Source: Bacillus sp. F19
GTDB lineage: Bacteria > Bacillota > Bacilli > Bacillales > Bacillaceae
DNA: 64,000 bases
Assembly (NCBI GenBank): GCA_023823795.1
Contig: CP085710.1
Location: forward strand, 4,862,001 to 4,926,000
Direction of reading: 5' to 3'
In this document: piece by piece, positions 54,520 to 63,921 of the stretch
Numbering within the stretch: the stretch's first letter is position 1
Layout: each line of letters starts with the position of its first letter
Notes under the pieces: model-generated
What the model was told of the DNA's origin: nothing
Seen by the model: the letters and a program-made list of their open reading frames with translations, nothing else
Database searches by the model: none
Program-made: the position numbers and the translations under genes

Positions 54520-55605
54520 GCGGCTGTTTTTGATTTGTTTAAAGTTGTTCTGAAGCTCCTGAAGGCGGACGCGGCCTTGTTCGCGAAGCTGTTTGTTCTC
54601 GTCTTCAATGGCCTTTGTTTCCTGCATTCCTTTTAGGATAATGCTCCAGGTTTCTTCTATTGTTTCCATTTTAATGCTTGGACTTCCTGAAAGTCTCGCA
54701 ATATCAACACTTTGCTTTGATATATTTTGAGCGTTACGGACAAGCATTTCATTTGTGCGTTTTTCAAGCTCGTTCATAGAATCGGCCACAAGCTTCTGTC
54801 TTTTTGCAGCAATCGCGTTGATAAGACCTGTTTTAAAGATTGGAATGGTTGTGACGAAAGCAGAGTTGATTTTTCCTATCAGCTTTGTATTTCCTCTTTG
54901 CAGAAGCCGTATTTGCGGCGCTGACTGATAGGCCACTTGTTTGGCAAGCTCCAGGTCATAAACTCTTTGCTCAAGGACTTCTACCGCATTTCGCATTGTA
55001 TCAAGCTCCATTTGTGCAAGCTGATCCCCTGATGCTGCTTTTGTTTCTAAAGCCGGAAGCTGCTGCTTCAGTTCAGCTGCTTTCATATCTCCGGCCACGA
55101 TATATTTTTCAAGCTCCATATAATATTGGAAGTTTTGTTCATACAGCTGTTCAAGTGTATTGGTTGAACGCTTCATTTCATCTTCATATTTGACGATTTC
55201 CATGTACACTTTATCAATTTCTCCGCCCATCGTCTGGTACTTGGACATGATTTTCTCTACCATCTTCTGACCGCGGTTAAAGATTTTCTTCATAAACCCT
55301 TTATCTTCTGCAAAATCCTTTGGATCAAAGCGGTCCATGATTTTGCCAAGATGTTTGAGGAGAGCGCTTGACTCTTCCATACTGCTTGACTGCATCGTAT
55401 TTAATATTTTTCCTGAAAAAGCGGAAATTTCATCCGCCGGTGCTTTTCCATATTCAAGCATGCCGACTTGATTGCGGTAGTCAATCATTTGCGCAAGCTT
55501 TTGAACTTCCGGCTCTTTTTGCAGCTGCACTTTCATATTGTTCGGCCCTTGCTGCAGAACCTCTTCCATTTGATCCACTTTACCCAGTCCTGGTACTTGA
55601 GACAT
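54517..55605 (-). CDS. yceH: TelA-family toxic anion resistance protein (YceH)
   Basis: 362-aa soluble, helix-rich protein of the TelA/KlaA family. The N-terminal MSQVPGLGKVDQMEEVLQQG is followed by long amphipathic helices, KKIFNRGQKMVEKIMSKYQTMGGEIDKV near residue 105 and NKLIGKINSAFVTTIPIFK-like core near residue 240. The family is linked to tellurite and cell-envelope stress through the Ter system, molecular role unknown. It follows yceG by 26 bp, and the pair matches the end of B. subtilis yceCDEFGH. Confidence 0.9.
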   Translation of the reverse strand: MSQVPGLGKVDQMEEVLQQGPNNMKVQLQKEPEVQKLAQMIDYRNQVGMLEYGKAPADEISAFSGKILNTMQSSSMEESSALLKHLGKIMDRFDPKDFAEDKGFMKKIFNRGQKMVEKIMSKYQTMGGEIDKVYMEIVKYEDEMKRSTNTLEQLYEQNFQYYMELEKYIVAGDMKAAELKQQLPALETKAASGDQLAQMELDTMRNAVEVLEQRVYDLELAKQVAYQSAPQIRLLQRGNTKLIGKINSAFVTTIPIFKTGLINAIAAKRQKLVADSMNELEKRTNEMLVRNAQNISKQSVDIARLSGSPSIKMETIEETWSIILKGMQETKAIEDENKQLREQGRVRLQELQNNFKQIKNSR

Positions 55606-55631
55606 ATTGGTATCCTCCCTCGATAATAAAA

Positions 55632-57239
55632 TCAGAACATTTTGCGGATGAATTTTTTCAGCCGCGAAGGCTCCTGAAACTCTTCTCCAAAGCTCATTTC
55701 ATCCAGCCAATGACTGTCAAAATATCGTTCATCTACAAAGTTTTCTATGTCATTATGACCCGGCGGATTATAAATCACAATATCCAGCCCGAATTCATTC
55801 ATTAAAAGCAGAATGGCTGCATCAGCACGTGTCATAAAGCCGTTATTCTCATTATTGTAAAGCACAACCCGCGGCACATATTGAGAGTAATCGAAATTCT
55901 GCAGCAGCTTGATCATGCTGTTTGGAATATTCACTGCTTGATTAAACAAATATAATTGCAGATCATATAAGCTTTCCTGCTCTAGTTTTTTCAATTTAGG
56001 ATGTGCGCAATATCTCGAGATTGCTTCAGCAATTCCCTTTTGCAGGCCGGTTGGAAGGTTGCTGTATCTCCACCAATGGCTGTTCATCATTTTTTCAGCC
56101 TGCAGCTCCTGCTTTTCACCCAGGGCATTTTGATAATGAAAGTGAGGGTTTCCTTTGGCTTCCCAAGTAAAAGGAAATTGTTTAATAACCTCTGCATATT
56201 CATAATCGGTCAAGTCCTGAATCTTGCTCCAGTAAGCCCGCCGGTTTTTTGTCATCCCAAAAATTTTTGAAAAGATGGACGGTATATTCACTGTATTGTT
56301 CCGGACTTCAAAATTCGGCCTTAAAAATGCTCTTTCTTTTATAAGAATGAAAAGTTCGTCGTATGTTGTTTTCAGCGTAATGGCATTAGGAGAATAATTT
56401 CTGAATTGCCAAGGCTTATAAAGCAGGGAATCATCTGAATGAAGAACCTGGTCGATTTCTTTTGATGCTTTGTAAGCAATAGTAGAAGTTCGCTCAGGTC
56501 TTGTTTTTGGAAACGCTGTCAGCTGGTGAGTCCCCGGATAGCGAATGATCTTGCTGTTCGCTTCATCCGGATCTGCATCAGCCAGTATATCTGTTCCCTC
56601 CGGATGGGCAATAATGACGTCACAGCCGAAAAGAATAAGGAACTTAAGAAAGGATTGCTCGCTTGCCGTCGCATTTCCATACCAGAAAAACGCTGGTATT
56701 CCGTCTTCTTGCCTGGCAGTTTTTTCAAGTTCTTTATATAAATGATTCCACGTCCATTTAACAAGATCCACAATGACTCTTCTGAAATCTCCTGTTTCAT
56801 CCTTGCGCTCCTCGAAAAAGGGAGTCAGCACTTTGATGACACAAGCTCTCAAATGGCGGTTCAATTCAGGATTTTTCAGCATTGGAAGCAGCTGGTCACG
56901 GTCCATAAAAGCAACAAACCGGTTCACTGACAGTTTTTCTTTTCCATGCAGAATTAATAAGTTCTGAATCGCCTGGAATTTTTCCTGCGGAATGGTTTTG
57001 TCTAGATTTTCACTGAGAAAGTGAAGGTCCAGTTCGTCGTTATGAACAAGATCAAAGAGCATTTGAAAATACTCATCTTCCACTAAAGGTGTTCCCAGCA
57101 TGCGAATGGCTATTTGAGGGATTTTCATTTCAGAGGGAGTATTCACAAATCCCGAGCGCTCAGGTAACGGCTGAAAAAGAAGCGCTTGCCAATCTGTTTC
57201 AAGATTAGCCGCTGCTACTGGCTGATATGTTCGAATCAT
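55632..57239 (-). CDS. yceG: YceG-family component of the Ter stress system
   Basis: 535-aa soluble protein matching B. subtilis YceG; the family is described as a putative component of the Ter-linked biosynthetic module. Features visible: MLGTPLVEDEYFQMLFDLVH near residue 50, FFWYGNATASEQSFLKFLILFGCDVIIAHPEG near residue 185, and VLYNNENNGFMTRADAAILLLMNEFGLDIVIYNPPGHNDIENFV near residue 460. The last segment looks like a Rossmann-like fold. Catalytic activity is not established. Start MIRTYQPVAAAN follows GGGAGAGAG. Confidence 0.88.
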   Translation of the reverse strand: MIRTYQPVAAANLETDWQALLFQPLPERSGFVNTPSEMKIPQIAIRMLGTPLVEDEYFQMLFDLVHNDELDLHFLSENLDKTIPQEKFQAIQNLLILHGKEKLSVNRFVAFMDRDQLLPMLKNPELNRHLRACVIKVLTPFFEERKDETGDFRRVIVDLVKWTWNHLYKELEKTARQEDGIPAFFWYGNATASEQSFLKFLILFGCDVIIAHPEGTDILADADPDEANSKIIRYPGTHQLTAFPKTRPERTSTIAYKASKEIDQVLHSDDSLLYKPWQFRNYSPNAITLKTTYDELFILIKERAFLRPNFEVRNNTVNIPSIFSKIFGMTKNRRAYWSKIQDLTDYEYAEVIKQFPFTWEAKGNPHFHYQNALGEKQELQAEKMMNSHWWRYSNLPTGLQKGIAEAISRYCAHPKLKKLEQESLYDLQLYLFNQAVNIPNSMIKLLQNFDYSQYVPRVVLYNNENNGFMTRADAAILLLMNEFGLDIVIYNPPGHNDIENFVDERYFDSHWLDEMSFGEEFQEPSRLKKFIRKMF

Positions 57240-57330
57240 CTCTCTTCCCTCCCCCAAAAGTCACTTCCAGCTATCTATTTTTTATTTTTACGTTTCATTC
57301 GAGCAGAAATTTACCGTTCCAGAAAAGAGC

Positions 57331-57540
57331 CTATCTGCATGTTCTCTTTTCGCCAAATACGTGCTGCATTCCTTCACCCGTTACAACCCATGTTTTCCCG
57401 AATTTCCGAATGGTGCCTTTAGGGAATTCAATCCGTTTACGCAGGGTAGAATTGTCTATTCCCCATTCCCGGCAGGCCTGAGTGGAACTCATAATATTCT
57501 TATCCAATAAATTTGTATGGTTCTTTTCTAATGTAACCAA
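57331..57540 (-). CDS. Small helix-turn-helix protein
   Basis: 69 aa. The core SSTQACREWGIDNSTLRKRIEFPKGTIRKFGKTWVVTGEGM is a compact HTH with a wing-like end, similar to short DNA-binding proteins often annotated only as helix-turn-helix. A TTG start is preferred because GGAG stands 8 bases before it; a GTG overlaps that site. It lies between yceG and the HAD gene in the same direction, so it may regulate the locus. Confidence 0.6.
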   Translation of the reverse strand: MVTLEKNHTNLLDKNIMSSTQACREWGIDNSTLRKRIEFPKGTIRKFGKTWVVTGEGMQHVFGEKRTCR

Positions 57541-57642
57541 TACGTTCACTCCAATAATATCTAAAGAAAATCAATCTTGCAGCCATTTGACATTGGAACA
57601 CCTATTTTATTATTGTACCAGCACAAGGTAAATATTTCTATT

Positions 57643-58458
57643 TTACAACTCAGCTGGTGCCGGGCTTACCTTCGCCAATATGTTTTCCAAAATTTCTTCG
57701 GAGGCAAAAATCCCATTTTTGTTCGTTCTTTTAATCGTTTCTACTAAACGTGTATTTGATTCGCCCAATTCTCCGTGCAGCGGTGAGAAGGCATGATCTG
57801 CACCTTCTAGCATGCATAGATCTAGCAGTGAATCCCCCGCAGTAATGACCGTTTTTGCACCAATTGCTTCTTTGACATATGCAACGGCATCCCATTTGTT
57901 GATCGGCTTTGGTACAAAGTACAGCTTTCTTCCTTGCAGAGAGTGCTTCCAGCCATGGCGATCGAGCCACAGGATAAATTCCTGCAGTCGCACTTCAGGG
58001 ATGAGAGTGCGATCGATTATATTATATAGAAAGAGATTTTCAGCATTTTTTTGTTTTAACACCCAATCATCTGCTGCAATCTCCTGAAACTTGAGGGAAA
58101 CCTCTTCTAAACTTGTGCACTCATTTTTCATCAGGTTTTCTAAATGTTCTTTCCACTCCGAGTCGAGCTTCCCGTTCTTGAACACATGTCCACCATTGCT
58201 TGTGACAGCATAGCCTGGGATGATTTCTTCCTGGAAAACAGTGATGCGCTCGTATTGTGAGGGTGTTCTTGTAGTAACGGGCACAAATGTCATTTGCTCC
58301 GCAATTTCCTTCAGCATGGAAATCGCTTTTTTCGTCATAAATGAGATTTCCTGACCTTCGAGCGTTTCGATCAGGCGAATATCAGATTCGCTCACCGGCT
58401 CCCGGAAGGACCTTCTTGAATAAATGAGTGTTTGATCCAGATCACTTGCAAAAATCAC
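57643..58458 (-). CDS. HAD-superfamily phosphatase of the Ter biosynthetic cluster
   Basis: 271-aa HAD hydrolase. Motif I FASDLDQTLIYSRR at the start, motif II VPVTTRTPSQYERI near residue 60, the lysine in KPINKWDAVAYV near residue 190 and motif IV ITAGDSLLDLCMLEGADHAF near residue 208 are all present, with a cap domain between motifs II and III. The sucrose-phosphatase-like layout suggests a small-molecule phosphate as substrate. It lies 12 bp after a phosphoribosyltransferase gene, suggesting it removes phosphate from that enzyme's product. Confidence 0.85.
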   Translation of the reverse strand: MIFASDLDQTLIYSRRSFREPVSESDIRLIETLEGQEISFMTKKAISMLKEIAEQMTFVPVTTRTPSQYERITVFQEEIIPGYAVTSNGGHVFKNGKLDSEWKEHLENLMKNECTSLEEVSLKFQEIAADDWVLKQKNAENLFLYNIIDRTLIPEVRLQEFILWLDRHGWKHSLQGRKLYFVPKPINKWDAVAYVKEAIGAKTVITAGDSLLDLCMLEGADHAFSPLHGELGESNTRLVETIKRTNKNGIFASEEILENILAKVSPAPAEL

Positions 58459-58470
58459 AGATTGTTCCTC

Positions 58471-59589
58471 CTAGTTTAGGGGCTTAATAATCCCGCAGCA
58501 TGAATATGACATGTTCTTATATTCGATTACCGGTACGTTTCTTTCTTTTGCAAGCAGGAAAATGTGTTCAAGATCCTTATTGTTTAAATCTTTCACAAGA
58601 ATTTTCCAAGGTATTCTGCGCAAAAGTACACGAGTTGTTTCTCCGACTCCAGGTTTAACATGATGAATATTTTCTATGCTGAAATCATCCTGAATTTGTT
58701 TAATATCCCGGATGCCTTTCCAAGTCGGTTCTTTATCCTCTGCCTCAAGCTTTAACACTTGCTCGCCGATTTCACCCGAAACATGCGCAAACTCTGAAAC
58801 GACAACGTCAATAAAATGATTCGAAACATCCTCAGGAAGCAGTTCAGAATAATATTTAGCCCCGTGAAAATCATCAGGTCCAATGAACTGGTCATTTAAT
58901 ACGGTCCTGCTGACCAATCCTGAAACGGTAGAATTTAAGCAGGCACTTGGAATTAAGAAGTCTTCTCTGGTTCCGTAAATCTCCGTGCAATAGCCAGGAT
59001 CTGCCAAGACAGCAAGTGAATCATTGATATTCATTTCGTATTTCCTGTTGAAGCCGGCGACAGCCTCTGTCAGTTCTCTCGTAATAGCGCCTTTCCCAGT
59101 CCAGCCGTCCACAAACTGCACATGATCATTCGGATGATTCTGAGCAATATATCTCATCGCATTTTCATCAATGCCGCGGCCTCTGACGATGGAAACACTA
59201 TAATGAGGAACGTTAAGATTATAGGTTTCTAGCAGATATCTCTTCATCAAAATGCCGATCGGCGTACCTGCTCTTGCAAGTGATACAAGAACGATGCTGC
59301 GGCCCTTCTCTTTAAGGATGCGCTCTGCAACGGCTCCTACTGCAATCGCCAGTTTTTGTTTGTACATATCTAAGGAATGATGAAAAAGCTGTAAATATTC
59401 ATCTGTCGGCTTGTATTCAATCGGAAGCATTTCTGAGTAATGGGTTCCGCTTTGAACAGCCTGCTCTCTTTCTAAGGTTGATTTTTCAAGGCTGGCCTGA
59501 CTCAGGTCCTTTAATAAGAAAATAACGTCCTGCTCCGAATAGCTTCCCATTGCTGCCGGTTTTGGCAATTGCTGCTCCACCTTATTCAT
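58471..59589 (-). CDS. Phosphoribosyltransferase-like protein with PELOTA domain (StiP family)
   Basis: 372 aa. The first 270 residues form a divergent phosphoribosyltransferase (StiP/PRTase_1 type): SIVLVSLARAGTPIGILMKRYL near residue 100 and the PRPP-loop-like HVQFVDGWTGKGAITREL near residue 155. The last 85 residues (TTRVLLRRIPWKILVKDLNN, EHIFLLAKERNVPVIEY) match the PELOTA-type RNA-binding domain seen in this family. Databases often label it a cysteine protease StiP; the sequence supports a PRTase fold better. ATG preferred over a GTG three codons earlier; it overlaps the next enzyme's stop (ATGAATAA). Confidence 0.82.
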   Translation of the reverse strand: MNKVEQQLPKPAAMGSYSEQDVIFLLKDLSQASLEKSTLEREQAVQSGTHYSEMLPIEYKPTDEYLQLFHHSLDMYKQKLAIAVGAVAERILKEKGRSIVLVSLARAGTPIGILMKRYLLETYNLNVPHYSVSIVRGRGIDENAMRYIAQNHPNDHVQFVDGWTGKGAITRELTEAVAGFNRKYEMNINDSLAVLADPGYCTEIYGTREDFLIPSACLNSTVSGLVSRTVLNDQFIGPDDFHGAKYYSELLPEDVSNHFIDVVVSEFAHVSGEIGEQVLKLEAEDKEPTWKGIRDIKQIQDDFSIENIHHVKPGVGETTRVLLRRIPWKILVKDLNNKDLEHIFLLAKERNVPVIEYKNMSYSCCGIIKPLN

Positions 59590-60949
59590 CTGCTGCACTT
59601 CCTTTTTTGTTTGTACTGAAAAAGACGAGATTGATGATTGGAAAAACTCTTTTCAGCTGGTTCATTATTGATCTCATATTGTCACTTAAAACAGCACGTT
59701 CAAAAAAGACAAAGACTTCGTCGTATTGACCTTGTTCTGCATTATAAAAGAAATTAGCTGTTTCTCCGTCTTCCGGGTTTGTAAAAGGATAACCGCTTTT
59801 CACTGCGTAATCTTCCCTTTCAACCGGGTGAATCGGACTTCTGGTCGTTGATTGATAGAAGATCCCTTCTCCCATAAAGGATGCCGTTTTCATAGGCACA
59901 TACATAAATTCCCCTGTACCAAGGCATAGAGTTTTCTTTCCTTTACGGAATTCAAGGAGCTTGGCTGCTGCACTTTGACAATAATCATCGACACTAAGCT
60001 GCTCCTGATCTGAAAGACCGAATCTGCCTGTGTGTATTAAATAGGGTGCAGAAAGAAGTTCAGAAGAATACGAAGTCGTATCATTACTAGATATATAGAT
60101 TTCATTTATCTCAGATTCAAACGCTCGTTCTGATCTTTTTTCAGCCTGGTTCTCTGCTACCGGATCCCCGGTTGTTGAAATAAGACCTGTTATTAAAGAA
60201 ACCGTATGGATCGCAACACCAAGTCTTTCTTCTGTTTCTCTGAATCTTTTTTGGTCCTCTTCTGAACGCCAATCTAGAATAGACACGACTGTATATTCAC
60301 GGCGAGGATACTTCGATTGGATAGATTCAATGATATTCAGAGCCGTTTTACCTGTTGTTACTTCGTCATCCACTAAAACGATCGGACGGTCATTTTCAAA
60401 TAGACTCTCGTCCACATAACAGCGGTGAGAGGTCGCATGTGAGTGCTCTTCTTCAAAATTGATGATGGAATCCATTCCAGATACCATTTCCCTTGTTGTA
60501 TGAAAAAAAGAAGCATTTTCAAAGTTTTCAAAGACTGCATGTCCAAGGGCAGTTGCTGTTTCAGCGAATCCTATAAATAGAGCCTGATCGTTTAATGTGT
60601 GGCGGTACTCACTCTTTTGAATCGCTTCCCCGTTTAAACCAGCAAGAATTTGGTCTCTTTCAGGATGTGTTTCTCCGTGTACAACCTCCATATATCTTGC
60701 TGCAAGAGCTTGTCCAGTTAAAAGAGCAAGCGCAGGATCAACTGGAATATGTTTGCCGAGGACTTTGCTCACAAATAAGAAGCCGCGTTTTTTATTAATC
60801 CGTGCTGCCATTGAAAACAGATTTTCCAAAGGAAGAAGATAAGGATTGCTTGTCAGTTCAATTTCAACAGAAAGCTTTCCTAATAAATCAAATGTATAAT
60901 TGCTCGTTTGTTGTTTCGCTGATAAGGTCAATAAATGATTGCTGCTCAT
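59582..60949 (-). CDS. Phosphoribosyltransferase with TRSP domain
   Basis: 455 aa. N-terminal phosphoribosyltransferase with PRPP loop RPIVLVDDEVTTGKTALNII near residue 188; C-terminal TRSP domain from about residue 285 with HTGRFGL, CLGTGEFMYVPM and the naming motif YQSTTRSPIHPV near residue 372. Predicted to attach a ribose phosphate to an unknown base-like substrate. Start ATG has a GGGGTG site and lies inside the preceding lyase gene, a 62-bp overlap, so the two are tightly co-translated. Confidence 0.85.
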   Translation of the reverse strand: MSSNHLLTLSAKQQTSNYTFDLLGKLSVEIELTSNPYLLPLENLFSMAARINKKRGFLFVSKVLGKHIPVDPALALLTGQALAARYMEVVHGETHPERDQILAGLNGEAIQKSEYRHTLNDQALFIGFAETATALGHAVFENFENASFFHTTREMVSGMDSIINFEEEHSHATSHRCYVDESLFENDRPIVLVDDEVTTGKTALNIIESIQSKYPRREYTVVSILDWRSEEDQKRFRETEERLGVAIHTVSLITGLISTTGDPVAENQAEKRSERAFESEINEIYISSNDTTSYSSELLSAPYLIHTGRFGLSDQEQLSVDDYCQSAAAKLLEFRKGKKTLCLGTGEFMYVPMKTASFMGEGIFYQSTTRSPIHPVEREDYAVKSGYPFTNPEDGETANFFYNAEQGQYDEVFVFFERAVLSDNMRSIMNQLKRVFPIINLVFFSTNKKGSAADE

Positions 60950-62105
60950 GGAACACCCCGTATATTTTTGATTTCAAGATGATTTTCCGCGCCCAATTGT
61001 AATGGGGTTTGATTTCGTTCATTTTATTTGAAAACTCACTTCTGATGACGCCGTTATAAGATTGCGCCTGATCAAGGATCGACGATGCATCCAAATATTC
61101 TTCTTTTGTCACGGCATTCAGCGCGTTTACTATTTTAATATGCAGCGGATGAATAATGGTCTTGCCTACAAGGCCATTCGTATTATCAAGGACGAGTTCA
61201 TGGATTAATCCATCGTCATAACGGTCGATCAGGTTTGCTCTGAACTCAAGACCCTCGGTGCCGTATGCCTTCTGAAAAGGCGTTTGTCTGATTTGAGGCT
61301 TTAAAATCCGCTGGCCTCCGCCAAAATATTCCCAAACGGGTCCTGAAATGACATATTCTTTTTCACATCTTCCAAACACATTAATGATGTCTGTAATGCA
61401 GTCACGAATGACGGAAATATCATAAATGGTTGTATCGCGGCTTCTTCTGATGCCGAATAATCCTGATAAATCCGTTCCGCCGAGGCGGACATTCAGAACG
61501 AGTTCATAGTAATCATCAAGAATCTCTTTGATGACGAGCAATTCTGCCATACGCGACTCTTTATAAATAATTTCCTTCGTCTCTAAAATTGGCATCCCAT
61601 ACAAAGTGACAGAATAAAGAGCGGCGATCTCCTGCAGGGCTGCATAATAGCCTCTTCCATTTTCAGAAGAGAATTTCGGGAAGACAAACCCGCTTAAAAG
61701 CTGGATATGATGCTTAAGCTTTGAGGCAAGGCGTTTCATTTGGTCTTCATTTCTGATCCGCACAAAAATAAGCGGCAGATTTCTCTGATCAAACTGGCCT
61801 TTTAAGATGCTGTTTGAGATTACTTCGATTTGCCTGACTGTATTTTCTTCCGCTGATTCTACTTCCGTATCACCGATTGAATCCTCAAGACAAATAACCA
61901 TTGAAGTTAATCCTTCATGCTTTCCATTAAGAAATTTACCAGATAGTACATCGCTTGAAATAGCTGTCCGATTACCAGGCATGTAGAGAGTCGCACCTAA
62001 CGTATAGGCCAATGTTTCCCGTTCTGTTTCTTTTGAAAAATGAATTGGTTCGTATAAAAAGATTTCATTTCGCTTTTCTTGAGATAAATATTGAAAATGC
62101 TTCAA
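60888..62105 (-). CDS. HpcH/CitE-like carbon-carbon lyase of the Ter cluster
   Basis: 405-aa TIM-barrel lyase of the HpcH/HpaI-citrate lyase beta superfamily (C-C_Bond_Lyase branch). TLYMPGNRTAISSDVLSGKF near the N-terminus, VICLEDSIGDTEVESAEEN (the metal-binding Glu-Asp), LIFVRIRNEDQM and GFVFPKFSSENG match the barrel strands. Unlike CitE it has a long C-terminal extension. Start is TTG preceded by GGAGGAACAAGC. First gene of a four-gene set ending with the HAD phosphatase. Probably makes or splits a carbon skeleton used by the two PRTases. Confidence 0.85.
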   Translation of the reverse strand: MKHFQYLSQEKRNEIFLYEPIHFSKETERETLAYTLGATLYMPGNRTAISSDVLSGKFLNGKHEGLTSMVICLEDSIGDTEVESAEENTVRQIEVISNSILKGQFDQRNLPLIFVRIRNEDQMKRLASKLKHHIQLLSGFVFPKFSSENGRGYYAALQEIAALYSVTLYGMPILETKEIIYKESRMAELLVIKEILDDYYELVLNVRLGGTDLSGLFGIRRSRDTTIYDISVIRDCITDIINVFGRCEKEYVISGPVWEYFGGGQRILKPQIRQTPFQKAYGTEGLEFRANLIDRYDDGLIHELVLDNTNGLVGKTIIHPLHIKIVNALNAVTKEEYLDASSILDQAQSYNGVIRSEFSNKMNEIKPHYNWARKIILKSKIYGVFHEQQSFIDLISETTNEQLYI

Positions 62106-62161
62106 GCTTGTTCCTCCATTCAGACCCTCTGCGTGATGTACTAGGTGGTAAATTGCTTATT

Positions 62162-62410
62162 AGAAAAGCGGAGGCGCCTGGTTAGCTCCGACAGACAGAT
62201 AAGAAATCACCCGAAAAGTCCGGGTTTGACTTTTTGGGGGATTTTGTTCTGGCCGAGGAGTTAGGCGCCGCAGCTGGACAATCGAAAAGCGGAACCGCCC
62301 TGGGCAGACTCGGGCAGGCAGATAAGGATCCGGCAGAAAAGGCGCTTTATGCCTTTACTGCCGGAGCCGTTCTGACCGAGGGGCTTGAGCGGTGCCTTCA
62401 AACTTTTCCT
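62162..62410. repeat. Two tandem copies of the ~120-bp structured repeat
   Basis: Copies at about 62162-62284 and 62285-62405. The first has GGCGCCTGGTTAGCTCC near its start and GGAGTTAGGCGCC near its end, which pair almost fully. They fill the space between terD and the lyase gene and hide any promoter of the lyase operon. Confidence 0.85.
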
Positions 62411-62419
62411 TTTTAAAAA

Positions 62420-62447
62420 GGCGCGTTGTTTATAAAAACAACGCACC
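62420..62447 (-). terminator. terD (second) terminator
   Basis: Minus strand GGTGCGTTGTTT pairs with AAACAACGCGCC (one G-T), followed by five T. It separates the terD genes from the lyase-PRTase-HAD genes. Confidence 0.85.
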
Positions 62448-62474
62448 TCTCATCATGATTTTACTGTCCGGTTA

Positions 62475-63053
62475 TTAAATGTCTAAACCGTAGTCTTTAA
62501 CAAGTGAACCTAAGCCGCCCTGGTAGCCGCTTCCGATTGCATTGAATTTCCATTCAGCGCCGTGACGGTATAACTCGCCAACTACAACCGCTGTTTCGAT
62601 TGAGAAATCTTCTCCTAAATCGTAGCGGATTAATTCTTGATTGCTCTCTTCGTTTAAAATGCGTACATATGCATTTGAAACTTGTCCAAAGTTTTGGCTG
62701 CGTGATTCAGCATCATGGATCGTGATTGTGAACGCAATTTTATCTATTGTTGATGGTACTTGAGAAAGGTTTACTTTGATTACTTCATCATCGCCTGTGC
62801 CTTCTCCTGTACGGTTGTCGCCAGTATGCTCAACAGAACCGTTTCCGCCTATAAGGTTGTTGTAGAAAATGAAATCTGCTTCGCTTGCAGCTTTGCCGTT
62901 TGCATCTAATAGGAAAATAGACGTGTCCAAGTCAAAATCATTTCCGCCGTCATACTTGTTTGTGTCCCAGCCAAGACCTACTAATACTTTTGATAAACCA
63001 GGATTTGATTTTGTTAAATCGATTTTTTGACCTTTAGATAAACTGATTGCCAT
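62475..63053 (-). CDS. TerD-family calcium-binding stress protein (192 aa)
   Basis: Canonical Ter[55 protein letters not shown] (acidic Ca2+-binding loop near residue 80) and [19 protein letters not shown]. Close to B. subtilis YceC/YceD/YceE in length and motif spacing. TerD proteins respond to tellurite, envelope and sigma-W-type stress; the cytoplasmic role is unknown. Downstream of a longer paralogue by 40 bp. Confidence 0.95.
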   Translation of the reverse strand: MAISLSKGQKIDLTKSNPGLSKVLVGLGWDTNKYDGGNDFDLDTSIFLLDANGKAASEADFIFYNNLIGGNGSVEHTGDNRTGEGTGDDEVIKVNLSQVPSTIDKIAFTITIHDAESRSQNFGQVSNAYVRILNEESNQELIRYDLGEDFSIETAVVVGELYRHGAEWKFNAIGSGYQGGLGSLVKDYGLDI

Positions 63054-63093
63054 TTCGATTCGACTCCTTTTATGTATAAGTTTATTTTAATAA

Positions 63094-63702
63094 TTATGAG
63101 TGACGATTTGCAATTTCAGTGATTGATGCATCTTTTGTGCCTGATCCGACTGCTGCGAATTTCCACTCGCCGCCGTGACGGTAAATTTCTCCCGGAATAA
63201 GAGATGTTAAGCCGGAATAGTCATCAGACAGGTTGTAATGGACAAGTTCTGTTCTAGTTGCTGAATCCACAACACGGATAAACGCATTTTGAATCATTCC
63301 GAAATGCTGCTTTCTTTGTACAGCCTGATAAATGTTTACAACAAACACAATCTTATGCACGTTGGGTGGCACTTTGCTGAGATCGATTAAAACCTGCTCA
63401 TCGTCTCCATCGCCATCACCTGTTAAGTTGTCGCCTGTATGTTTGACAGAACCGCATTTGCTTGTAAGGTTGCCGAAATAAATCACACTTTTCTTGTCAA
63501 GCAGAAGGTCATTTTCATCCAGCATCAATACAGATGCGTCACAATCCACATTGCTTCCGCCTCCGCCGCCGAATAAACCGCCAAGCATTCCGCCGCTTTT
63601 TTTCTGTACAGGGTCCCAGCCAAGGCCTACCATTAAATTCTTCAGGCCCGCATTGCCTTTTGTCAGATCAATTTTTTGACCCTTTTGTAATGTAATTGCC
63701 AT
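63094..63702 (-). CDS. TerD-family protein with glycine-rich insertion (202 aa)
   Basis: Second TerD paralogue: [27 protein letters not shown], then an insertion with MLGGLFGGGGGSN around residue 40, VDCDASVLML and the calcium loop HTGDNLTGDGDGDDEQ near residue 95. The insertion and DCDAS in place of DFDLD distinguish it from its neighbour. The start ATG follows GAGGGAGAGTGAAGAA; 21 open codons upstream are excluded. A palindrome-rich promoter lies before it. Confidence 0.94.
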   Translation of the reverse strand: MAITLQKGQKIDLTKGNAGLKNLMVGLGWDPVQKKSGGMLGGLFGGGGGSNVDCDASVLMLDENDLLLDKKSVIYFGNLTSKCGSVKHTGDNLTGDGDGDDEQVLIDLSKVPPNVHKIVFVVNIYQAVQRKQHFGMIQNAFIRVVDSATRTELVHYNLSDDYSGLTSLIPGEIYRHGGEWKFAAVGSGTKDASITEIANRHS

Positions 63703-63766
63703 TTCTTCACTCTCCCTCTTGGGTAATGTGGAAACTTGCAAGTCTGAAACCAAGACCAAAGTCACT

Positions 63767-63812
63767 TTTATATAACAAATGGACCATTTGGTCTACCATC
63801 ACGATACCGTGA
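63767..63812 (-). promoter_or_regulatory. terD promoter with overlapping palindromes
   Basis: Minus strand TAGACC, 17 bp, TATAAA is a plausible SigA promoter about 65 bp before terD. The spacer holds two nested inverted repeats, AAATGG-A-CCATTT (63777-63789) and GACCA-TT-TGGTC (63782-63793), and TCACG-ATAC-CGTGA (63799-63812) lies just upstream of the -35. This looks like an operator arrangement. Confidence 0.55.
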
Positions 63813-63921
63813 CCACAAGTTTAATACTACCAACAAAATAACAAAATTCAAAATAAAAACCTTTTTCAAAGGTGTTAATCTTTCATACGATTTAAATAAA
63901 AAAAAGTTTCATATTAAATAC

